Positions 40,935-50,090 of a stretch of DNA of 64,000 bases are shown here, piece after piece. The notes below the pieces were generated by a model. The model searched no databases. It saw only the letters and a list, made by a program, of their open reading frames with translations, and had not been told where the DNA came from. Source of the stretch: Streptomyces sp. NBC_00078 (lineage in GTDB: Bacteria; Actinomycetota; Actinomycetes; Streptomycetales; Streptomycetaceae); contig NZ_JAPELX010000001.1 of NCBI RefSeq assembly GCF_026343335.1, forward strand, positions 5,394,001-5,458,000. Reading direction: 5' to 3'. The position numbers and the translations under genes are program-made. The number at the start of each line of letters is the position of its first letter. Within the stretch, counting starts at the first letter, position 1.

Positions 40935-41663
40935 GTGAAGATCCAAGAGCGTACGGGGGCGGCTCACGGTCGTTCTGCGGCTCCGGCTCAGCCGTCGGTC
41001 GGTGACCGGCTTCCCACCCCGCCTCGCGAGCGCAAACCCGCGTTGGCCGCACTGGCGGTGCTGTTGATCCTGGTGGGCGCGCTCGGGGCGACGATGCTCG
41101 TGCTGCGCGCCGGGGACCGGGTCGAGGTCGTCAAGGTGACGAAGGAGATCCAGGCCGGTGAGTCCGTCAGCGACAGTGACGTGACCTCCGTCATGGTCGC
41201 GGCCGACGACGGCATCAACTACGTCAAGTGGTCACAGCTGAGCAGCCTCAAGGCCCTCAAGGCCAGGTCCACGATCTACAAGGACACGGTCGTGATGGGC
41301 CAGATGTTCGCCGGGGGCAGCAGCCTCCCGGCCGGCAAGGCCGCTGTCGGTGTGGCCCTCAAGGAGGGCCAGTACCCCGCCGACATCAAGCCGGGTGACG
41401 TCGTGGCCGTCTACAACGTCGACACCAACGGCTCCGGTTCGGACAAGACCAGCCCCAGCACCGGTTCCTCCTCCGGGTCGTCCGGCGGTCTCCTCGTCGG
41501 CAACGCGAAAGTCAACACCAAGGCCGATGACAGCGACGCCACCGTGAGCACCGGCAACCTCTCGCTCACGCTGCTCGTCGACCAGAGCGACGCGGCCGCG
41601 GTGGCCCGGGCAGCGTCCGCCGGCGCGGTCGCCATCGTGCACGTCTCCGGCAACGGCAACTAA
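40935..41663 (+). CDS. CpaB/RcpC-like SAF-domain pilus assembly protein
   Basis: 242 aa, GTG 40935. A basic Pro-rich cytoplasmic tail, one membrane segment (about 36-57), then a SAF domain: RVEVVKVTKEIQAGESVSDSDV at about 61-82 and a second half VGVALKEGQYPADIKPGDVV. A Ser/Gly-rich loop interrupts the C-terminal part. CpaB proteins sit in the periplasmic or cell-wall part of Tad pili. First gene of the operon. Confidence 0.75.
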   Translation: MKIQERTGAAHGRSAAPAQPSVGDRLPTPPRERKPALAALAVLLILVGALGATMLVLRAGDRVEVVKVTKEIQAGESVSDSDVTSVMVAADDGINYVKWSQLSSLKALKARSTIYKDTVVMGQMFAGGSSLPAGKAAVGVALKEGQYPADIKPGDVVAVYNVDTNGSGSDKTSPSTGSSSGSSGGLLVGNAKVNTKADDSDATVSTGNLSLTLLVDQSDAAAVARAASAGAVAIVHVSGNGN

Positions 41664-41679
41664 AGGCGGCTCCACACCC

Positions 41680-42537
41680 ATGGCCCTCATCGCCCTCGCC
41701 GCCGACAAGGGTTCCCCCGGCGTCACCACCGCGGCCGTCGCCCTCGCGGCGGTCTGGCCGCGTCGCGTCCTGCTCGCCGAGACCGACCCGGCGGGCGGCG
41801 ACCTGGTGTACCGCAGTGCCGCCGCGCACGGCGGACCGCTCAACCCCAACACCGGCATGCTGTCCATCGCGGCCACGGCCCGCCGCGGTCTGGTCCCCGA
41901 CCAACTCTGGGACCACGTCCAGCCGTTGAGTGGCGGACTCGAAGTCCTCGTCGGGCTCGGAAGCTCCGAGCACGCCGCCGGTCTCGCCGGGCTCTGGCCG
42001 ACCCTCGGGCACGCCTTCGCCTCGCTTGCCGACTCCCCGAACGCGCCCGCCGACGTCATCGCCGACTGCGGACGTATCAGCGGGGACACCCCTGCCGTCG
42101 ACCTGTTCTCGCACGCCGCCCTGGTGCTGCTGATCAGCCGCACCGAGCCGGAGGCCATCGCCCGCGTCCGCGACCGCGCCGCCGCCCTCTCCGCCAAGCT
42201 GCACGGCGGCCCGCGCGGCGCCGCGAGCCTCGCGACTCCGCTGATCGGCGTGATCCTCATCGCCGACACGAACAACGCCGCCAAGCTCGCCGGCCAGGTC
42301 AACGACATGCTCGTACACGCGCAGACCGGTGCCCGGGTCGTCGGCACGATCGCCGACGACCCCGCCGGCGCCGACCAGTTGGCCGGACGCAAGCGCGGCC
42401 GTCTCGACAAGTCCCTGCTCATCCGCTCGGCCCGCAAGGTCACCGCGGACATCTACCAGCAGTACGGCGCCGCCTGGTCCGTCTCTGCGCAGGCCCAGCA
42501 CGGCCATGTCAACGGCCATGCGGGGGCGGGGACATGA
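41680..42537 (+). CDS. tadZ: TadZ/CpaE-like MinD-type ATPase
   Basis: 285 aa. LIALAADKGSPGVTTAAVALA (split around residue 13) is a deviant Walker A region of the MinD/ParA class, with SPGVTT in place of GKGGVGKT, so the signature lysine is not in its usual place. LLAETDPAGGDLVYR is the switch/Walker A' strand. TadZ places the pilus machine in the cell. Coupled to TadA by a 4-base overlap. Confidence 0.7.
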   Translation: MALIALAADKGSPGVTTAAVALAAVWPRRVLLAETDPAGGDLVYRSAAAHGGPLNPNTGMLSIAATARRGLVPDQLWDHVQPLSGGLEVLVGLGSSEHAAGLAGLWPTLGHAFASLADSPNAPADVIADCGRISGDTPAVDLFSHAALVLLISRTEPEAIARVRDRAAALSAKLHGGPRGAASLATPLIGVILIADTNNAAKLAGQVNDMLVHAQTGARVVGTIADDPAGADQLAGRKRGRLDKSLLIRSARKVTADIYQQYGAAWSVSAQAQHGHVNGHAGAGT

Positions 42538-43841
42538 CCGCTGTCGACCACCAGTTGGTCAAGCGCTTCCGCCAGGACGCCGGTGACCGCATCGCGGAGC
42601 AGCGCCGTCTCGACCAGACGAACAACGTCACGCCGATGTCCACCGAGGACGAGCGGCAGTACGCCCGCGCTGTCATAGCCCAGATCCTGGAGGACTACGC
42701 CCGGACGGAGATCAACGCCGGGCGCACGCCGCTCGACGCGGAGACCGAGGAGCAGTACGCGGCCGCCGTGCACGCGGCGCTCTTCGGCGTCGGCCGGCTC
42801 CAGCCGCTGCTCGACAACCCCGAGGTCGAGAACATCGACATCAACGGGGCGGACCAGGTGTTCGTCGGGTACGCGGACGGCCGGGAGGTCACCGGCGATC
42901 CCGTCGCCGAGACCGACGAGGAGCTCATCGAGCTCATCCAGGTACTGGGTGCCTACTCGGGTCTCTCCTCCCGCCCCTTCGACTCCGCCAACCCGCAGCT
43001 CGACCTCCGGCTGCCGGACGGTTCGCGTCTGTCGGCCGTCATGGACGTGACGCGGCGCCCGGCGCTCTCCATCCGTCGCGCCCGCATGGGCAAGGTCTTC
43101 ATCTCCGACCTGGTCGGCAACGGCACCGTCGTCCCCGAGGTCGCGCACTTCCTGGCCTGCGCGGTCCGCGCCCGCAAGAACATCATGATCGCGGGCGCCA
43201 CCAACGCCGGCAAGACGACGCTGCTGCGCGCCCTGGCCAACGAAATCCCGCCGCACGAGCGCCTCATCACCGTCGAGCGGGCGCTGGAGCTCGGCCTGGA
43301 CACGTTCCCCGACCTGCACCCGAACGTCGTCGCCTTCGAGGAGCGCCTGCCCAACTCCGAGGGCCAGGGCATGATTTCGATGGCCGAGCTGGTCCGCAGG
43401 TCCCTCCGTATGAACCCCTCCCGCGTCATCGTCGGTGAGGTCCTCGGCGACGAGATCGTGACCATGCTGAACGCGATGTCGCAGGGCAACGACGGCTCGC
43501 TGTCCACGATCCACGCCAACAGCTCAAGCGAGGTCTTCAACCGTATTTCCACTTACGCGTTGCAGGCCAGGGAGCGGCTGCCCATCGAGGCCAGCCAGAT
43601 GCTGATCGCGGGCGCGGTGAACTTCGTCGTCTTCATCCAGCGGCGCAACAACTTCCAGACCGGCGGCCGCCTCCAGCGCATGGTCACCTCGGTCCGAGAG
43701 GTCAACGGCGTCGACGGCCGCGTGCTGTCCAGCGAGGTGTTCGCGGAGACGTCCGACGGACGGGTCGTACCGCACGCGCCCCTCGCCTGCCTGGAGGACC
43801 TGATCGCGCAGGGCTACCGGCCCACCGGAACGTGGGGATGA
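42534..43841 (+). CDS. tadA: TadA/CpaF secretion ATPase
   Basis: 435 aa, ATG overlapping the TadZ stop. N-terminal domain with ENIDINGADQVFVGY (about 100-114), then the motor domain: Walker A GATNAGKT at 221-228, the Asp/Glu box around ERALELGLD, Walker B RVIVGEVLGDE at 297-307, and the His box DGSLSTIHAN. These are the hallmarks of the type II/IV secretion ATPase of Tad pili, which powers pilin polymerisation at the membrane. Confidence 0.92.
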   Translation: MTAVDHQLVKRFRQDAGDRIAEQRRLDQTNNVTPMSTEDERQYARAVIAQILEDYARTEINAGRTPLDAETEEQYAAAVHAALFGVGRLQPLLDNPEVENIDINGADQVFVGYADGREVTGDPVAETDEELIELIQVLGAYSGLSSRPFDSANPQLDLRLPDGSRLSAVMDVTRRPALSIRRARMGKVFISDLVGNGTVVPEVAHFLACAVRARKNIMIAGATNAGKTTLLRALANEIPPHERLITVERALELGLDTFPDLHPNVVAFEERLPNSEGQGMISMAELVRRSLRMNPSRVIVGEVLGDEIVTMLNAMSQGNDGSLSTIHANSSSEVFNRISTYALQARERLPIEASQMLIAGAVNFVVFIQRRNNFQTGGRLQRMVTSVREVNGVDGRVLSSEVFAETSDGRVVPHAPLACLEDLIAQGYRPTGTWG

Positions 43842-44815
43842 ACATGATGCCTGTCGCACTCGGTTCGCTCGGTTCCATGGGCGGCCTGTTCTCTACGACC
43901 GTCCTGTACTCGCTGGGCAGCGGCGTCGCCGTCGGCGGCGGACTCGCGCTGCTCATGGTCGCCGTACGCGGACTGCCCGTGAAGCCCGACCACGAGAAGC
44001 AGAAGGCCGCCGAGCGGGCGAGCGAGCTGGTCCGGTTCGCCGGACAGCGCGGTTCGCTGGCGGCCATCGTCGCCCTCGTCGTACTGCTGCTGACCCGCTG
44101 GGCGGTGGCCGGCATCGCGGCCGGCATCCTCGTCTTCTTCTGGGACCGCCTCTTCGGCGGCGCCGCGGAGGAGAAGGCCGGCATGCGCCGCGTCGAGGCC
44201 CTCGCCTCCTGGACGGAGTCGCTGCGCGACACCATCGCCGGCGCGGTGGGCCTGGAGCAGGCCATCCCGGCGTCCGCACGTGCTTCGGCCCCGGTCCTGC
44301 GGCCGCACCTGGACGCGCTCGTCGACCGCCTGCGCTCCCGCACCCCGCTCCCCGACGCGCTCCAGCAGCTCGCCGACGAGATCAACGACGCCTCCGCCGA
44401 CATCATCGTCGCCGCCCTCATCCTCAACGCCCGCCTGCGCGGCCCGGGTCTGCGCCAGGTTCTGGGCGCGCTCGCCAAGTCGGCGCGCGAGGAAGTGGAC
44501 ATGCGCCAGCGCGTGATGGCGCAGCGGGCGTCGACCCGCCGGTCGGTGCAGATCGTCATCGCGGTCTCGATCGCCTTCGTCCTCGGCCTGTCCATCTTCA
44601 ACCGCGACTTCGTGGCGCCGTACGGGACGGCCGTCGGCCAGCTCGTACTCGCCGGTGTGTGCGGCCTCTTCGCGCTCGGGTTCTGGTGGCTGCGCAAGCT
44701 GTCGACCATCGAGACACCGGAGCGGTTCCTGGTGCGGGACGAGTCGTCGGTCCAGTTCGTGCGACCCCGCACTCCCGCCCAGCACGCGCAGCACGAAGAG
44801 GGGGTACGACGGTGA
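43838..44815 (+). CDS. tadB: TadB-like inner-membrane platform protein
   Basis: 325 aa from ATG 43838 (ATGA overlap with TadA; GTG 43832 is an alternative). Membrane segments at about 17-38, 69-95, 232-250 and 265-285; between them a cytoplasmic helical T2SSF domain with LRDTIAGAVGLEQAI. Forms the platform with TadC. Coupled to the next gene by GTGA. Confidence 0.85.
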   Translation: MNMMPVALGSLGSMGGLFSTTVLYSLGSGVAVGGGLALLMVAVRGLPVKPDHEKQKAAERASELVRFAGQRGSLAAIVALVVLLLTRWAVAGIAAGILVFFWDRLFGGAAEEKAGMRRVEALASWTESLRDTIAGAVGLEQAIPASARASAPVLRPHLDALVDRLRSRTPLPDALQQLADEINDASADIIVAALILNARLRGPGLRQVLGALAKSAREEVDMRQRVMAQRASTRRSVQIVIAVSIAFVLGLSIFNRDFVAPYGTAVGQLVLAGVCGLFALGFWWLRKLSTIETPERFLVRDESSVQFVRPRTPAQHAQHEEGVRR

Positions 44816-45735
44816 ACCTGACGATGCCGATCGTCATCGGCGCGGTCCTGGGCCTGGGCATCTACGCCCTCGTACGCGCCCTCATGCCGTCGAAGCGCAG
44901 CGCGGTCTCCCAGGTCGCGCGGATCGACGCGATGCGCGCCAGGGGAGCGGCGTACGAGTCCGCGCGGACGACCGCGGACAAGGGCCGCCTCGGCGCGCTG
45001 CGGGCCGAAGTCGGAGAGCGTGTCGCCGAGTTCTATCTGCAGCAGGGCTGGGAGCAGCGCTCGCTGCGGGCCGACCTGTCGGTGCTGGAGCGCAGCTGGG
45101 AGAAGTTCCTGGCGACGAAGGTGCTGCTGGCCGTGGCGGGGCTGTTCTTCGGTCCGCTCATGTTCGCGGTGGTGTGGACGCTGGGCTTCGGCAGCGGCCC
45201 GGTCATCCCGGTCTGGCTGGCTCTGGCGTTCGCCCTCGTCTTCTTCTTCCTGCCCGACCTGGAGGTGCGGCGGGACGCGGCCGAGAAACGGCGCGACCTG
45301 CGGCGAGTGATCGGGGCCTATCTGGACCTGGTGTCGATGAGCCTCGCCGGCGGACGCGGTCTTCCCGAGGCGCTCATGGCCGCCGCGGAGGTCTCCGACG
45401 GCTGGGCGACCCAGCGCATCCGCAACGTGCTGGCCGACGCCCGCATCACCGGTATCAGCCAGTGGCAGGCGCTGGGACAGCTGGGCGAGGAGATCGGCGT
45501 GGAGGAGCTCAAGGACCTCTCCGCCTCCCTTGCCCTGGTCGCGGACGACGGCGCCAAGGTGCGCGAGTCCCTCGCCTCCCGCGCCGAGACCATGCGGCAC
45601 CGCGAACTCGCCGAGATCGAGGGCAGCGCGGGCGAGAAGTCGCAGTCGATGCTCGTGGCCCAGCTGCTGCTGTGCGCGGGCTTCCTGGTGTTCCTCATCT
45701 ATCCGGCGGCGATGCGGGTGTTCCAGGTGCAATGA
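44812..45735 (+). CDS. tadC: TadC-like inner-membrane platform protein
   Basis: 307 aa from GTG 44812, overlapping the TadB stop. Membrane segments at the N-terminus (TMPIVIGAVLGLGIYALV), about 100-150 and at the C-terminus. The T2SSF domain carries YLDLVSMSLAGGRGLPEAL at about 168-186, characteristic of TadC. Confidence 0.85.
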   Translation: MNLTMPIVIGAVLGLGIYALVRALMPSKRSAVSQVARIDAMRARGAAYESARTTADKGRLGALRAEVGERVAEFYLQQGWEQRSLRADLSVLERSWEKFLATKVLLAVAGLFFGPLMFAVVWTLGFGSGPVIPVWLALAFALVFFFLPDLEVRRDAAEKRRDLRRVIGAYLDLVSMSLAGGRGLPEALMAAAEVSDGWATQRIRNVLADARITGISQWQALGQLGEEIGVEELKDLSASLALVADDGAKVRESLASRAETMRHRELAEIEGSAGEKSQSMLVAQLLLCAGFLVFLIYPAAMRVFQVQ

Positions 45736-45802
45736 CACACGCACGGACGACCCAAGACTACGAACGACTACCGGCGAACTGCTTCTGAGAGGACAACTCA
45801 CC

Positions 45803-46054
45803 ATGATGGGACGGAACTTCAACACCGGAATCCCGGCCGTGGACTTCCTGGTCACCTTCCTGCAGGGCCGCGTGCAGCGCGCCCGCTCCGGCGAACTGGA
45901 CCGCGGTGCCTCCGCCGTCGAGTGGGTCATCATCTCCGCGGTCGTCGTGGCGATCGTCGGCGTGGTGGCCGCGATCATCAACGCGGCGTTGAGCAAGGGC
46001 GCCACCAAGGTCAGCACCTGCATCGACGGCGCCAAGGCGAGCGGCACCTGCTGA
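45803..46054 (+). CDS. flp: Flp-type pilin
   Basis: 83 aa from ATG 45803, behind GAGAGGACAACTC. A polar leader of about 37 residues ends at RG before ASAVEWVIISAVVVAIVGVV, a class of prepilin signal with Glu at +5 and a hydrophobic helix. The C-terminus has two cysteines (STCIDG, SGTC), which could form a disulphide in the mature subunit. It is the major pilus subunit candidate and needs a prepilin peptidase not encoded here. Confidence 0.75.
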   Translation: MMGRNFNTGIPAVDFLVTFLQGRVQRARSGELDRGASAVEWVIISAVVVAIVGVVAAIINAALSKGATKVSTCIDGAKASGTC

Positions 46055-46076
46055 TCGCACGTACGTACCTAAGAAG

Positions 46077-46547
46077 TTGACGGGGGTGCCGGCAGACGTG
46101 GGCAGATGGATGCGCCGCAGGGTGGGGACCGCACGCAGGGCTGCGGCCGCCCGCGGTGATTCCGGAATGACCGCGATCGAGTTCGTGCTGCTCACGCCGG
46201 TCCTGTTCTTCATGATCTTCGCTACGGTGCAGTTCGCGCTGTACTTCTTCGCCGACCACGTGGCCCAGGCGGCCGCCCAGGCCGGCGCACGCAAAGCCCG
46301 CGCGACGGCGCACGATTCCCCGGGCGGGTGGCGGGGCGAGGCGCAGACCGTGGTGGACAGCTACATCAGCCAGCTGGGCCCGCAGTTGGTCCTCTCGCCC
46401 AACGTGAAGATGCTCCAGCCTGAGCAGAACACGGTCGGTGTGGAGATCACGGCAAAGGTGCCGACGGTGTTCCCGGGTCTGGACTTCACGGTGCATGCGC
46501 AGTCGGAAGGCCCGGTGGAGAGGTTCGTACGGGACGACGGGAACTAG
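46077..46547 (+). CDS. TadE-like pseudopilin
   Basis: 156 aa if started at TTG 46077; GTG 46086 or ATG 46107 are possible. GDSGMTAIEFVLLTPVLFF is the TadE prepilin-like helix with the conserved Glu, followed by an outside domain of about 100 aa. Minor pilus subunit or assembly factor. Confidence 0.75.
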   Translation: MTGVPADVGRWMRRRVGTARRAAAARGDSGMTAIEFVLLTPVLFFMIFATVQFALYFFADHVAQAAAQAGARKARATAHDSPGGWRGEAQTVVDSYISQLGPQLVLSPNVKMLQPEQNTVGVEITAKVPTVFPGLDFTVHAQSEGPVERFVRDDGN

Positions 46548-46549
46548 GA

Positions 46550-46987
46550 ATGACACTCTCTGCCCTCAGAGATCTCTTCCACGACCGGGGACCCCGGGAC
46601 GACCGTGGCCTCTCCGCGATCGAGGTGGTGATCCTCGCTCCGGTGATGATCCTCTTCATCCTCGTCCTGGTGGCCTTCGGCCAGATGGTGGACGGCCGGG
46701 GAGCGATCGACGGGGCGGCCCGGGACGCGGCTCGTTCCGGATCCCTCCAGTGGGACCAGGGCAACGCCATGGCCGAGGCACGCAAGGCGGCCGAGGCCGA
46801 CCTGTCCGATGTCTGCTCCGGCCCGGTCACGGTGACCAAGACCAGCGTCGGTTTCGCGCACACCGACCTCTTCACCGTCCAGGTGAGTTGCGAGATACGC
46901 GGGCTCGCCATGCTCGGCCTGGACATCCAGACCCGGATGTCGGGGTCGTTCACCGCCCCGCTGGACCCGTACAAGAGGAAGGCGTGA
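46550..46987 (+). CDS. TadE/TadF-like pseudopilin
   Basis: 145 aa, ATG 46550, two bases after the previous stop. RGLSAIEVVILAPVMILFILV is the membrane helix with its conserved Glu; then QMVDGRGAIDGAARDAARSGS, the region after the helix typical of TadE/F. Two cysteines (DVCSGPV, VSCEIRG) may pair. Confidence 0.75.
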   Translation: MTLSALRDLFHDRGPRDDRGLSAIEVVILAPVMILFILVLVAFGQMVDGRGAIDGAARDAARSGSLQWDQGNAMAEARKAAEADLSDVCSGPVTVTKTSVGFAHTDLFTVQVSCEIRGLAMLGLDIQTRMSGSFTAPLDPYKRKA

Positions 46988-46997
46988 GGAAGGCGTG

Positions 46998-47513
46998 ATG
47001 GGCGCGCAACAGGAAAACCGGATGGGCGAGTCGAGCAGGCCCGCCAAGGCCGCGACCGCCGCCCTGCGCACCTGGCTGTCCGCCCGCCGCGCCCACCTCG
47101 ACGACCGCGGCTCGGGCGCCGGCGCGGTCATCATCTTCGCGCTCGTCTTCCTCTCCCTCTCGGCCTTCGTCATCGACGGCGGCCTGTCCATCTCGAAGCG
47201 GGAGCGTGCGGCCGACATAGCGGAACAGGCCGCCCGCTACGCCGCCCAGGACATCAACATCGATGATCTGTACGAGAACGGCGGCGGCGACGCCCCGATC
47301 AACTTCCAGAACTGCGATGCCCGCGTGAAGGCGTTCGCCCGGCAGATGGACATGTCCGGCGCGGACACCGCAGCGACCCACTGCGTGGCGGCGGACGCCC
47401 AACAGGTGCAGGTCCAGGTGCAGTTGACGTACTCGCCGATCTTCACGGGGATGTTCTACGGCGGTGACGTGATCGTGCACGGGCAGGGCGTGGCGGAGAA
47501 CCAGGTCGGCTGA
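46998..47513 (+). CDS. TadG-like protein (Flp-like helix plus short outside domain)
   Basis: 171 aa from ATG 46998. DDRGSGAGAVIIFALVFLSLSAFVIDGG is the membrane helix (positions about 34-61), then SISKRERAADIAEQAARYAA, the usual TadG sequence after the helix. It lacks the large von Willebrand-type domain of full TadG proteins, so it is the short actinobacterial form. Last pilus gene before the Tubby/LURP-like gene. Confidence 0.65.
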   Translation: MGAQQENRMGESSRPAKAATAALRTWLSARRAHLDDRGSGAGAVIIFALVFLSLSAFVIDGGLSISKRERAADIAEQAARYAAQDINIDDLYENGGGDAPINFQNCDARVKAFARQMDMSGADTAATHCVAADAQQVQVQVQLTYSPIFTGMFYGGDVIVHGQGVAENQVG

Positions 47514-47516
47514 GGC

Positions 47517-48224
47517 GTGTTCGGACGGAAACAGGCGGAGCCGGTCATCGAGCCGGTGCCGTGGGAACGCGCGGGATGGTTCGCGGTCACCGGCATGGTG
47601 CGGCAGGCGACGCTGCGCCGTAAGAAGCTGACCGGACAGCGAGCCGTGCGTGTGGCCACGGCACAGGGGGGAGTCCGGTACTTCGCCCCGGTCGCGCTCA
47701 TCTCCGCCACCGAGGACGAGATCCCGTCGTACACCCTGTACGAGGCCACGCGGCCGGAGTCCCTGCTGTGCTCACTGACCCCCGAGAAGCGCGGCGCACG
47801 CTACCGGGTGACCGACGGACAGGGCGCGGAACTGGGCCTGGCTCACCGGACCCCGGCCGCCAAGCGCACCATCCAGCACAGCTGGTGGCTCCAGCAGCCC
47901 GGCCACGCCGACATCGTGGCCCGCTACCACTGGGCGCGGGGCAGCGCGAAGGACGTCGCTGAGCGGGGCAAGGAGAACGTGGTCCGCGGGGCCGGAAAGC
48001 TCGCCGAAGGTGTCGTCGACTCCCTGCTCAGCTTCGGCGCCGACGAGGACGGCGGAGGGGCCGGTTCCTACACCGCCAAGCCGATCACCTGGCGCGCGGA
48101 GGGCGAGGAGGAACCCGTGGCCCTGACGGCCGGTCGTGTGGAGGGTGCCACGACCTACCTGCCGCAGGCGGGCTGGCTGGACCGCCGACTCGCCTTCGCG
48201 TTGGGCGTGTTGCGGGAGGTGTGA
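47517..48224 (+). CDS. Tubby/LURP-one-like protein at the end of the Tad operon
   Basis: 235 aa, GTG 47517, three bases after the TadG-like stop. Paralogue of the 5757 protein: EPVPWERAGWFAVTG at the start, TDGQGAELGLAHR around 100-112, HSWWLQQPGHADIVARYHWARG, and QAGWLDRRLAFALGVL at the end. No signal peptide or membrane segment. It may have been picked up by the operon; no known pilus function. Confidence 0.5.
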   Translation: MFGRKQAEPVIEPVPWERAGWFAVTGMVRQATLRRKKLTGQRAVRVATAQGGVRYFAPVALISATEDEIPSYTLYEATRPESLLCSLTPEKRGARYRVTDGQGAELGLAHRTPAAKRTIQHSWWLQQPGHADIVARYHWARGSAKDVAERGKENVVRGAGKLAEGVVDSLLSFGADEDGGGAGSYTAKPITWRAEGEEEPVALTAGRVEGATTYLPQAGWLDRRLAFALGVLREV

Positions 48225-48323
48225 CGGCGGTCGCTCCGACCAGCCCCGCCGACCTTGCTGACCTTGCCCGTCCTGCTGACCTTGTCGGCCTTGTCGGCCT
48301 TGTCGATCCAGGCGTTCGTGCGG

Positions 48324-50024
48324 TCAGTGGTGAGGCCCTGCGCCGCCCCCTTGTCCGTGCGCACCCGGGCAGCCGCCCCCGGGAGGTGCGGAGGGCGACG
48401 GGGCCGGGCTGTCCTCAACAGGCGTGGGGGTCACGGGGGTTGGGGTCCCGGACGGTGGTACGGGCGGGGGAGCCGGGGCGCTCGGCGCGCTCGGGATGCT
48501 CGGGACTGTGGGTTCGGGGGTGTTGTCGGTGGGGGGTGCGGGCGGCGCTGGAGGTGCCGGGTTGTCGCCGTAGGGGGGTGTTGGGGGTACCGGTGGTGTT
48601 GGTGGAACCGGTGGTGTAGGCGGTACCGGTGGTGTCGGCGGTACTGGGGGTACCGGGGGCGCCGGAGTGTTCTTCGGCGGAGATGCCGGGGCCGGCGGAG
48701 TTGCCGGGGCTGCCGGGGCCTGTGGCTGTCCGTGCTTACTTCCCGTCGCGGGGGGAGCCGGATCTGTGCCCTTGGGTGTGGTCTCGGCCGGCTTCTGGGG
48801 CACGGTGCCGGCCGGCGACGGGGTGTCGTCCGTCTGCTCTCCCGCGGTCTCCCCGTCCGGTGTCACCCGGGCCTGCTCACCGCCGTGCCCGCCATCCACC
48901 CGGGCTGATGTGCCCTCCCTCTCCGGCAGCCCGACCGGCAGGTCCGTCGCCGGCGGAGCCACCGCTGCAGCCACCGGCGCCTTCGTTACCGGAATCCGCG
49001 CCACCGGTGCCTTGACGGCAGGCGCCTCGGCCACCGTTGCCCGTTGCTCCGGAACCGTGGAGGAGTCGAGGGAGCCGAGCACCAGAAGGACCGCGGCGAC
49101 ACCTGCCGCAACCGCGCCGCCCGCAGCCGCCGCCTGCGTCTTCGAACCGCCGACCGCGGCCTGGCGCACCGCGTGCAGCAGCCCGCCACCGTGCCCGCCG
49201 CCCGCCGTGAACGCGGCACCGGCAGAACCGGCCGTGAAGGCGAGCAGGAACTTGCCGCCACCGCCCACCACGAACACGAGCAGCGCCGGACCGACGAGCG
49301 CGGGCAACCGGTCGTTGGCACTCATCAGGGCGGCGAGCCGCGCCCGGCAGTCGTCGCACGTGTCCACATGCCCGAGCAGCCGCTCGGACTGCTTCGCCGT
49401 CGCCGCACCGCGCACGTACGCGGGCATACGACTCCAGTGGACCTGGCAGACGGGATCGTCCGGAGCGCCGGTCTGGGTCTTCAGGAACGCCTGCCGCATG
49501 CCCTCGCGGGCGCGGTGCAGCAGCACGGCCGTCGCGCCCTCCCTGGTGCCGAGCTGCGGGCCGATCGCCGCAAGCGGCTGGCCCTCGGCCTCGGCCAGCC
49601 ACAACGCCTTCACCCACCGCTCGGGCAACTGCCCCAGTACACGCACCACCAGGTCGACGGAGGACACCTGCTCGGCAGGGTCGTTCCCCTGCGCGTGCCC
49701 GCCGGTCTCGACCCGCTCGTCGCCGTGCGGATCCCGCGGCGTCTCACGTACGGCGCTCCCGGCGGCGATCGCGAGGTGCCGCACCGTCGTCATCAGATAC
49801 GCCGGCACGTTCTCGATCTCGTGCCCCGCTGCCAGCCGCCGCCACACCTTGAAGTGCGCCTCGGCGACAAGGTCTTCGGCGGTCCAGGCGTTCCTGGTGA
49901 GCGAGCGGGCATACGCGACCAGACGCGGTTGCTGCTCCTCGTAGATACGGGCGTACGCCGCCGTGGCTGTGGCCGTAGCGGTGGTGGAGGCCGGTGCGGA
50001 CACCGCAGGGGAACCGTCGGACAT
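48324..50024 (-). CDS. ECF sigma factor with zinc-binding anti-sigma-like domain and Pro-rich tail
   Basis: 566 aa from ATG 50024. Sigma region 2 is at about 20-90 (YARSLTRNAWTAEDLVAEAHFKVW), region 4 at about 120-170 (LPERWVKALWLAEAEGQPLAAIGPQLGT, in two runs). After that comes HVDTCDDCRARLAALM with an earlier His, the HxxxCxxC of zinc-binding anti-sigma domains, then a membrane-like helix (AVAAGVAAVLLVLGSL) and about 230 residues rich in Pro/Ala/Thr with VPPTPP repeats. Such sigma/anti-sigma fusions respond to envelope or surface signals. It converges on the Tad operon. Confidence 0.8.
   Translation of the reverse strand: MSDGSPAVSAPASTTATATATAAYARIYEEQQPRLVAYARSLTRNAWTAEDLVAEAHFKVWRRLAAGHEIENVPAYLMTTVRHLAIAAGSAVRETPRDPHGDERVETGGHAQGNDPAEQVSSVDLVVRVLGQLPERWVKALWLAEAEGQPLAAIGPQLGTREGATAVLLHRAREGMRQAFLKTQTGAPDDPVCQVHWSRMPAYVRGAATAKQSERLLGHVDTCDDCRARLAALMSANDRLPALVGPALLVFVVGGGGKFLLAFTAGSAGAAFTAGGGHGGGLLHAVRQAAVGGSKTQAAAAGGAVAAGVAAVLLVLGSLDSSTVPEQRATVAEAPAVKAPVARIPVTKAPVAAAVAPPATDLPVGLPEREGTSARVDGGHGGEQARVTPDGETAGEQTDDTPSPAGTVPQKPAETTPKGTDPAPPATGSKHGQPQAPAAPATPPAPASPPKNTPAPPVPPVPPTPPVPPTPPVPPTPPVPPTPPYGDNPAPPAPPAPPTDNTPEPTVPSIPSAPSAPAPPPVPPSGTPTPVTPTPVEDSPAPSPSAPPGGGCPGAHGQGGGAGPHH
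48590..48660. repeat. Tandem repeat coding for VPPTPP units
   Basis: Four to five imperfect 18-base units (GGTGTTGGTGGAACCGGT and variants) within the 3' part of the sigma-factor gene, giving a run of VPPTPP. Copy number is likely to vary between strains. Confidence 0.6.
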
Positions 50025-50090
50025 GGCGGAACGCTCCAGTTGCCTGCTGAGGGTAGGGAGTTTTGTAAGCGTAGATGGCGAAACTTTCAA

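Noticed and set aside
43702..46047. Open frame of 781 codons on the minus strand across the Tad genes
   Set aside because: It is antisense to TadA, TadB, TadC and Flp, all with clear motifs and proper overlaps. Long antisense frames are normal in DNA with very high third-position GC; the translation is low complexity.
48590..48660. Possible CRISPR-like or VNTR regulatory array
   Set aside because: The repeats are inside a coding region, encode VPPTPP, and lack unique spacers.
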